In this document: in pieces, positions 56,641-64,000 of the stretch
Position numbering within the stretch: the first letter of the stretch is position 1
How the letters are laid out: each line of letters begins with the position of its first letter
Assembly (NCBI RefSeq): GCF_040712315.1
Contig: NC_134023.1
Coordinates: 70,339,889-70,403,888, forward strand
Direction: 5' to 3'
Length of the DNA: 64,000 bases
Source: Castanea sativa
Taxonomy: Eukaryota; Streptophyta; Magnoliopsida; Fagales; Fagaceae
Made by a program: the position numbers and the translations under genes
Notes under the pieces: generated by a model
Seen by the model: the letters and a program-made list of their open reading frames with translations, nothing else
Database searches by the model: none
Told to the model about the DNA's origin: nothing

Positions 56641-57817
56641 GTATGGGTATCGGTGCGATTTGGGTATGGGTATTGGTCTGAGGTATTGCCGAACGAGTTG
56701 AGGAAAAAAAAAAAGAGTTAATGAAGTATATATAGGACATCTATAGCGACGAATTTCGTTTCGTCACTATATCTTACCTTTAGCGACGAATCTGAGTTCG
56801 TCGTAGATGCTCCCCAAGATCATATGTTTTTTTTTTCAACGACGAAGAATTTTCGTTGCTAATAGTCTTCTTCAGCGACGAAAATGGTTTCATCACTAAA
56901 AGCATGATAGCAGCACCTTTAGCTACGAAATTTTTTCGTTGCAAAAACTAGAACTTTTAGCAACGAAAATATTTCGTCGCTGTGGCTCCATTTGATTTCG
57001 CGCCTCCATTTTCAATTGGCACCCTTAATTCAGCAACCTCTATAGCGACGAAATCGATGTTTCGTCGCTAAATGTATCTATAGTGACGAATTTATTTTAG
57101 TCGCTATTCATTGCCTTTAGTGAGGAATCTGAGTTCGTCGCAGATGCTCCACACAAATCTTGTGTTTTTTTTTTTTTTCAGCAACAAAATATTTTCGTTG
57201 CTAATTGTCTCCTTCAGCGAGGAAACATGATTCGTCACTAAAAGCATAACTACCAGCACCTTTAGCGACGAAATTGTTTCGTCACAAAAAACTATAACTT
57301 TTAGCGATGAAAAAAGTTGTCGCTGTAGATCCATTTTGTTTCGCGCCTGCAATTTCATCTCGCGCTTCTAATTCAGTACCCCAATAGCAACGAAACCAAA
57401 CTTTCGTCGCTAAATGTTACAAAATTTTTTTTTTTTATAAATAGCGACGAAATATAAATTTCGTCGCTATAGGGTACTTTTTTGCAACGAAAAAATTTTA
57501 CTCACTAAAATTCATCAGTGTAGTTACATTTTGTTGTAGTGATTATTGTTTAGATATACAAAATTCTATTATTTTGCTCTTCAACATATTTTTCTACAAG
57601 AATATTTGTTTTTAAGGAAAGGCAATAAAGATTTTTCCTCAAACATTTTGTAAATGGAAGTGCGTACATCACAAAGGTCGATGCTATAGTCTAATCCTAG
57701 AGGAATGTTTTGCTAAGCAAAGAAACAATCACATCAAGTTTTACTTTGGGTGGCACGAATTAACCTTTAAGGACAACAGTGTTTGCGTGATTCTATACCA
57801 CTGTGAGATTGTTCCTA

Positions 57818-57821
<4 letters not shown>

Positions 57822-57868
<47 letters not shown>

Positions 57869-57869
57869 T
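57822..57869. repeat. (AC)n(AT)n compound microsatellite
   Basis: An ACAC run followed by an ATAT run. Confidence 0.95.
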
Positions 57870-58116
57870 TTTTGTTATTGCTTATTTACATTCTTGCTAA
57901 TTATTTGAGTTATTGTTTGTTGTATCAAACTTGTTTATTCATTATTATATTTCCAACATAAATCTTATTAAAAAATGCTAGACAAGCAGGCTCATGTATT
58001 AATCGTTGTGTTGAGCTTAACCATTTGATGAATGAACAATTAAAGAAAAGAAAAAAGGCTCATGGGTTATTCATCTGTAATTCTATTCTATTTGTTTTTT
58101 CTTCTGTGTTTGTGTG

Positions 58117-59640
58117 TTTTTTTTTTTTTTTTTTCATACCATTGAAAGGGGAAATATAATACAAAGTGCAGTTACAAAAGTGCAAAACCAACTGGAAAAC
58201 GATAGCAAGAGTGCAGTGGCAAGTGTGTTGCCACTTTAGCTACAGACCATATGTCTTTCACAATTACATGAGGAACCCAAAAAACCATCACAATGCAGAC
58301 CATTCTGGTTCATGAAACAATAGTCTGCAAGCCTAGTATCGTCCATCTAGTCCATGACACATTCCTTCTTGATGGTTTGTGTAAGTCCTTTGCTATCACT
58401 AATAAACAAAATATTTTGAAAACCTTGCCCTTTGGCTACCAATCCAGCTTCAATCACAGCCTCCAACAATGCTCCAGTGGAAGTTCTTGCAGTGATACTT
58501 GCTACTCCAAAAAACACCTTATCTCCCTGTAATGTTAGTGCTTCATATACAATACCATATCTACAATGTCTACTGCTTCTAGCTACTGTGATTTTGATGA
58601 TTAAGTGCCTATCCCCTATTGCTTGCTGCTGCCTTGTGCTGGAGCATCCGCCATCTCTACTTCTTGGGATCTAATTGCTTGAGAGGGAGTCCTTATACTT
58701 TCAAGAGAAGCTTTGAGCAATTAGGATAACTTCCATAGGGTTAGGTATAATTCCTTGATGCACTTTGTTCCGATAGTTCCAAATAGTCCATAGAGTGATA
58801 AAGACATCCTGCAGATAATACATTGAGTCCAAATCCCTCAAATCATGTCTTGAAATGAGTTGTTTCAGCCAAAGTTGAACAGGCAAATTGTTGAGATCAG
58901 AAGTGTGGATGGCAAGAGTGGTTCCATGCCAACAAGCCCTTGTGAATGGACAAAGAAGGAAGAGATGAGTTAGACTTTCCTCCTCCTCATTACACATTGG
59001 GCATTGTTTTCCAGTGGAGATACCCCTAACATGAAGACTAAGAAAAGTTGGCAGACAATTGTTCAAGAGTTTCCAAACAAAATTACTGATTTTCAAAGGA
59101 ACCGCTTATTTTCCGAAAGGACCTCCACCAACCCGAGTGTGCCTGAAAAAATCTAGATTGGCTTGTATCCTCCCTGCTTAAAACATCATAGGCTTTGTGC
59201 ACTTGATACTCCCCATTGTTTGAGAATTCCCAACAAAGTTTATCCTGCACTGAATTCGTCTTGGAAATAGGGATTAGAAGGATTTTTGAAGCCTAATGAA
59301 AGGGGTATAAACTTCTAACCAAATCAGCCTTCCAAGTCCTAGCACTATGATCTATCAAATCTCCCACAGTGCCTGTAGGGAGATGAGGCTGGGGTAAACT
59401 CAAATTTTGATGGGGAATCCAATCCTTATGGTTTAATGGGATATTATATCCATTCCCAACCCTCCATTTTCCTTCCCTTAGAAAAGAGTGTTCAGCTTTG
59501 ATGATATTTCTCCAAACTCATGAATGATGGGGCTTTGCCTTATACTCCTGAATAGTACAAGCAGGAAAGTATCTAGCCTTATGCATTAGTGAAATTTTGG
59601 ATTTGTATAAATACACAAGAGCTTGTTTAGACCCCCAAAT
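58117..59640 (-). mobile_element. 5'-truncated LINE (non-LTR retrotransposon), degenerate
   Basis: On the minus strand: YKSKISLMHKARYFPACT, VWRNIIKAEHSFLREGKWRVGNG and NHKDWIP are typical of the region after RT in plant LINE ORF2. Then comes the zf-RVT zinc domain (FVWKLLNNCLPTF, CPMCNEEEESLTHLFLLCPF, WTIWNYRNKV; 59096-58701), then a frame-shifted RNase H-like end, and a terminal A tail seen as T18 at 58117-58134. Stops and frame changes are frequent. The start near 59640 in the middle of ORF2 is the usual 5' truncation of LINEs. Confidence 0.85.
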
Positions 59641-60879
59641 TAAAATTATGGCTAGATAGCTTTTACTCTAACTTATACTATGTGCGGAACAAGAGTAATA
59701 AAGCGCAAACAACCGTTAACACTACCCTAAGCCATATTAATCCATGATCAACAATTAAAGAAAAGCTTAAAGGGTAGGGATGAGAGATGCAAACACAAGA
59801 TAATATCGAGACATGTTATCAAAAAGGAAACTGAAGAACACGGCGAAAAACCTCTCCGCGACCCTCCAAGTCAAAATCGATCCACTAGAGAATAAAGTTG
59901 GAGTACATGAATAAAAAATGACCCTTCAAGCCTAGTCTATCCCCATGTACTTGAGCTCTTCAAGCTCTTGCTACCAACTAGTTTCTCAGAACCTTGTATT
60001 CTCTAACTTTTCAAATCCTGCAATTCAGCCCGATTGCATCTGCCAATGAATGACTCCTTCCAATGCTTCTCAACAGCACTAAAATCTCACTTTACACTCA
60101 GAATGGGTGTGATAAGTTTTTGAGCTATCAACATCTCAATGATCTAGAGATGGAGAGGTAGGAGTTGAGGAAAACCACAAGGAAATGTGTGGATGATTGT
60201 GGGTATAACAATCTCTAACTCTCAAGTGTATTTTTTCTAGGATTTTCCCTCTGAAAAGCACTCCTTACAATTTATGGGTAATGAGGGTATATATAGTGTG
60301 AATAAAAACTCAGTAAAGCAAAACATAACTTTTTGCCAAACAGAGAGTTTTACTAGTACTTTGCGGGTTAGCCTTACCTACGAGACACTCGCGAAAGCTT
60401 CTACTATAGATCAATTGTAGTGTACATACTTCTGCACCACTACTTTGCCAAAGGATCTAGGAACGAACTCAATTTTTATGTACTTATTATAGCGCCTCTG
60501 CTAGTAAACATCCTATAATTTTTTCCCCTTTTGTTACCAATCTCTTTAGTCTCAAATCCTAAGTTTTTGTTATAAACCTAAATTTTAACTAATTAGAAGA
60601 TGAAGATATTTGGCTGAATTCTACTCAACTTCGTAGGTACATTGCTATATTCATAATATTTTTACATTGATTTATGTTCTCAATTTGTTTTAATGTATCA
60701 AATTACATGTTTGAGCTGTGTGTATTAGATTAATCTTTTGATTTAATTTTTATTAATTATGAACTAATTATTATTATTTTTATTGAGTAAATACTATAAA
60801 TTAATCTAGGTATAAAAAAATAAATTAAAGTTTACATTTTATATTAAATTGTGTATGACAATTACATTAACTTATAGTG
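59641..60879. other. Unassigned sequence, partly like LTR/repeat DNA
   Basis: 59640-60500 is less AT-rich than its surroundings and has phrases such as GAAAAACCTCTCCGCGACCCTCCAAG and TCAAGCCTAGTCTATCCCC that I associate with dispersed plant repeats, but I can place no ends, LTR pair or ORF. From 60520 the sequence is anonymous AT-rich DNA. Confidence 0.35.
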
Positions 60880-61450
60880 ATTTATTTATTATGTAATTAT
60901 TATTAATTAATATTTCTCAGATTAAGTTTACTTTCAAAATTTTCATTTAATCTTGCCTCAACCCACCTAAAATCTTGACTCTACCACTGGTTAAATATGT
61001 ATGGTGCAATATATATCTTAATTTCTTTTGGTACTTATCAAATATATATATTTTAACTCTTTTTTTTTTTGTTTTGGTAATCTTTACTGAAAACAATTAA
61101 TGGTATAGTGAATTTTAGTTTAATGTTCATTTTTACGAATTTAGAAACAATTATTGTTACTGCATTTTTTATTTAATTATAACGTGTATTGCACAAGTTA
61201 ACGACTAGTTTTAATATACGATGAAGTACAAATTATAGAGAGCCCTAATAGAGAATATATAGAGACTAACACATTTAGTGTTAGGTATAGATGAGCTTTA
61301 CACGGCAATTGGGCCTTTGGGAAAAATAAAATACTATAAACTCAAATTTATCTTTAACAACATGCAAACTAGTACTTTAATACTCATTGTTGGTTAATTT
61401 GCAATAATTCTTCCATATACCTTTGTGTTTCGGATGAATGGAAGATGAGC
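60880..61450. repeat. Segment matching 32640-33070
   Basis: The same order of words as upstream of the tandem cluster (ATTATTAATTAATATTTCTCA, CTATAGAGAATATATAGAGAC-like, GATGAGCTTTACACGGCAATTGGGCC, TTTGCAATAATTCTTCCATA). The copy is diverged. Confidence 0.75.
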
Positions 61451-61914
61451 TCTATTCCTATTCCATTTATTCTCTCTCAAACCACCTTGCATCCCTAGTC
61501 CATCTCTCATTTTTGACCAATTTATTCAGCATAGTCCAATTCAAAATGTTTTTCTTCTTCTATTCTTTTTATTTGATAAGAACTCCAATTTTCACTACAG
61601 TCCAATTAAACTGTAATTAACTCAAAGATCATACGTTGACTACGAAATTGGTTCTACAAATACAAAATTTGTATTTAAAGCAACATAAAAGCCAATTCAA
61701 GTCAAATGAAACAGTCAAGACTAACACAGTAAGAGTCCAAAGCTATTAAAGATGAAATTTAAAAGCTATAAACACAGTACCTGATCTGATTCAGATAATA
61801 AGGAAGTTAAAGCATGAAGCTGGTGGTTTATAATCTATACAAAATTACAAGCAAATCTCTCACGTATTAGACTAACATACCTTAGATCTTTAGAACTCAA
61901 GCATTACACAATAC

Positions 61915-61968
<54 letters not shown>

Positions 61969-63079
61969 AACAGTAAAGGGATTCATACTTTTATCTTAAT
62001 CAATTATTATTTAATACTGCATCAATTCGAGGGGATCCTAAAGTAGGAAGCAATTTGATCTAAAAAATTATGAGTTGAATTAATGGGTGCCCACAACTTT
62101 GATCTAAAAGTTATTTCAGAACAATAGAAACTAAAAGACAGAAGAAACAGAAACTTTCTTCTCCATTTTCTGACAGAATTAGGCCCATGTAAAGGTTCCT
62201 TTGCCTTCTTCACCTTGGAACAATTTGGTAATCTACCATTAAGGCTAGAGAGCTTACAATTTAGAGACATCCTAACCAAAACCCACCTATGTATCTTCAC
62301 AAAGAAGCTTGAAAGCTTGAGAAAACCCCCAGCTCTAACAATCTCAACACCTAAATCTTCTCCCTCAGTCCCTCTTCACCAGTAAATGATAAACATAATA
62401 AAAATTTTCTATTTTCAATTAAGTCTTTCTGGGCCCCATGCCAGCTCCCACTCCAAAATTTTCAAATTCACAAATAATAATAAAAATTTCCAACCAAATT
62501 CAAAATTATAAAATCTACAGGGCTTTCAATAATCAAATAGAAAATAACAAACTAAATCTAAGTTTCCAGCTAGTTATACAACTTCTTAATTGGATGCTTA
62601 CATAAAAATTCAGCCAAAATACTTAGTATTTCAAACAATTGGATGATTTCTCATGTAGTTCAGAAGATGGTTTTTGTCTTCAAGACTTGTGTGCATAATT
62701 ACTTATAAAGAGAAATAGAAAAGAGAAATGAACTTGCCTCTAAAAGTCTTGACAGTCAAACATGTAACTATTATGATAAAAGGGTTTGGATTTTCAGTAA
62801 AGAAGTGTAAGCTTTATTTCATTTCCTCAGTTCAAATTTTCCGATGTTACAGTGTAAGTTCATATAATATAAGTGCATGTATTGGCTTATCAAAAAAATA
62901 AAAAATAAAAAATGCATGTATTAAAAATAAATTTTTTTTTAAAGACATACTCTATAGTCATGACATTTATGTTTCTCATCAAGACATTTGATCCTTTGAT
63001 CATTTTGATTGGGTTGACACTTTACTCCATCTCTCATTTTTGCAAGACAAGATTGATACAATTCAAAATTGACACAATT
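61451..63079. other. Intergenic AT-rich DNA
   Basis: Contains the CA/TA microsatellite below and a minus-strand frame of 92 codons at 62300-62022 (MKIHRWVLVRMSLNC…) that matches nothing I recognise and has no supporting context. No gene is called. Confidence 0.4.
61919..61968. repeat. (CA)n(TA)n compound microsatellite
   Basis: A long CA run followed by a short TA run. Confidence 0.95.
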
Positions 63080-63538
63080 CTTATTCGTAATATATCATAA
63101 AATTTACACAATTATTTCTGTGTACATGAACACGTACTATATATATAACAAGTGTATATTTAATGCACATTACATTATTCAATTAATTAATAATTAAATA
63201 TTTGATACATTTTAAAGTGCACCCTTAAAATGAAGTTGGTAACAAATATCTAGAATATATTTAAAATTTGTGTTATGTATGTGAATCACATGTTATTTTG
63301 CATAATGTAACAAAACTACATCCTTTCCTCACAATGGAATTTTTCGAGTGTTTATCAATTTCTTTTTAATCTATAAATGCATTGGACTTACTTTTCTCAT
63401 TTTATTTATTATTTATAGCCTATGGATTGTGTCTGTCATTGTGGGACTAATCTTTTGACGGTGGACAATTATAACAATGAGGGGGCAATTCAAATACCAA
63501 TTCTCCTTTATAATGCAGGAGGAATATTCGGACCCTGA

Positions 63539-63540
<2 letters not shown>
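63080..63540 (+). repeat. Fourth partial copy of the Vps62-like 5' flank
   Basis: TATCATAAAATTTACACAATTATT…, ACAAGTGTATATTTAATGCACATTACATTATTC…, TGCACCCTTAAAATG…, ACAAATATCTAGAATAT…, TTATGTATGTGAATCACATGTTATTTTGCATAATGTAAC…, GCAATTCAAATACCAATTCTCC. It matches 34975-35420 (copy 1 flank) most closely, including a 75-bp part that copies 2 and 3 lack. It is cut by a TA repeat before any gene sequence. Confidence 0.85.

Positions 63541-63626
<86 letters not shown>
63541..63626. repeat. (TA)n microsatellite, 86 bp
   Basis: The longest pure TA run of the window; it terminates the fourth partial unit. Confidence 0.97.
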
Positions 63627-63627
<1 letters not shown>

Positions 63628-64000
63628 AAAATCTAAAGTGTAGTTTTTTTTTTTTTAGTTTAAATTCGGTTCGAAGCTGGCATAAAACACTGCTTTTACG
63701 CCAGCCAATGAAAATATGCCACGTTGTTAATTGACTTATTCTTGTGTTTCCTCTCTCTCCTCTCACGGACTCACTCATCTTTTTCTTCTTCTTCTTCTTT
63801 AGATTTTCTCTCTCTCCGTTCCCTCTGTTAACTCTTTTTTCTTTTTTTCCATACCATCAAATCCATTGCTTTCATTCTCTTGTGTACTCATCTTCCCTGC
63901 ACTGATCCATGCATCAACACAGTGATAGTGGGCATTAAATCTGGGTTCGAATGGGTTTTGTTTGTTTATTGCTATGAATGTGTTAGAAGAGCTACTCTAC
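63627..64000. other. End of window, pyrimidine-rich sequence with a small hairpin
   Basis: A hairpin with GCTGGC and GCCAGC arms (63676-63705, next to ATAAAA/TTTTAC) is followed by a CT-rich stretch (63745-63850) that would fit a 5' untranslated region. No start codon with a convincing frame follows before the window ends. Confidence 0.35.

Larger units (their letters stand above)
53443..57541. mobile_element. Non-autonomous CACTA (En/Spm-type) DNA transposon, 4.1 kb
   Basis: Begins CACTACAACAAAATGTA and ends TACATTTTGTTGTAGTG, perfect 17-bp inverted ends with the CACTA signature. The 3-bp target duplication ATT lies at 53440-53442 and 57542-57544. Subterminal regions of about 560 bp (left) and 800 bp (right) are filled with direct and inverted copies of TTTAGTGACGAAA / TTTCGTCGCTAAA, the presumed transposase-binding repeats. 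No transposase coding sequence is seen; the interior holds tandem repeats and a GC-rich block. Confidence 0.95.

Noticed and set aside
58293..58674. Plus-strand frames near 58.3-58.7 kb
   Set aside because: They are opposite to the RNase H-like end of the minus-strand LINE, whose motifs explain the sequence.
62022..62300. 92-codon minus-strand frame
   Set aside because: No recognisable motif, no splice or repeat context, and length within chance expectation for this window.

Overview
The window is nuclear DNA of a flowering plant. It is AT-rich and gene-poor, its genes have introns, and it is packed with plant-type transposable elements, microsatellites and an endogenous plant pararetrovirus. 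The gene families and the style of the small transposons suggest a woody eudicot. Several of the small repeats remind me of oak/chestnut-type genomes, but that last step is low-confidence inference. One assembly gap of exactly 200 N lies inside an intron.

Layout. (1) 2.7-6.3 kb, minus strand: a two-exon beta-hexosaminidase gene (GH20, HEXO2-like). (2) 8.1-9.5 kb: a broken PLATZ zinc-finger gene. Its exon 1 stops at a TA microsatellite, next to a near-complete endogenous florendovirus-like pararetrovirus (9.5-15.8 kb, minus strand) with two long ORFs, itself bounded by TA repeats on both sides. (3) 17.6-25.9 kb: a 5'-truncated, stop-riddled Ty3/gypsy retrotransposon of the Tat/Ogre type (protease, RT, RNase H, second RNase H, integrase), followed by 71-bp tandem repeats, an antisense additional ORF and a 3' LTR. 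(4) 26-33 kb: three kinds of tandem repeat (a TGGACCGAAT-type minisatellite, a 32-bp unit, a 188-bp unit), a long-TIR element inserted in the 188-bp array, and a gene-less relic of the duplication unit described next.

(5) 34.7-48.6 kb: three tandem copies, about 4.4-4.8 kb each, of a two-exon gene for a Vps62/DUF946 family protein. Copies 1 and 2 are open. Copy 3 has four nonsense codons and no indel. The insertions present in only one copy (a 935-bp TRIM-like LTR element, a foldback MITE with another MITE nested in it, and a MITE just before the start codon of copy 1) can be read against empty sites in the sister copies. Parts of the same flanking sequence recur at 27.2-27.9, 60.9-61.5 and 63.1-63.5 kb. 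(6) 50.2-51.2 kb, minus strand: the intact PLATZ gene, whose flanking sequence also matches that of the broken PLATZ copy at 8 kb. (7) 51.9-64 kb: a tRNA-derived SINE, a palindromic MITE in a TA repeat, a 4.1-kb non-autonomous CACTA element with a 3-bp target duplication, a 5'-truncated LINE, microsatellites and unassigned AT-rich DNA.

The host genes (hexosaminidase, Vps62-like, PLATZ) do not form a pathway. What links the region is repeated segmental duplication, with each duplicated piece later modified by its own set of mobile elements.
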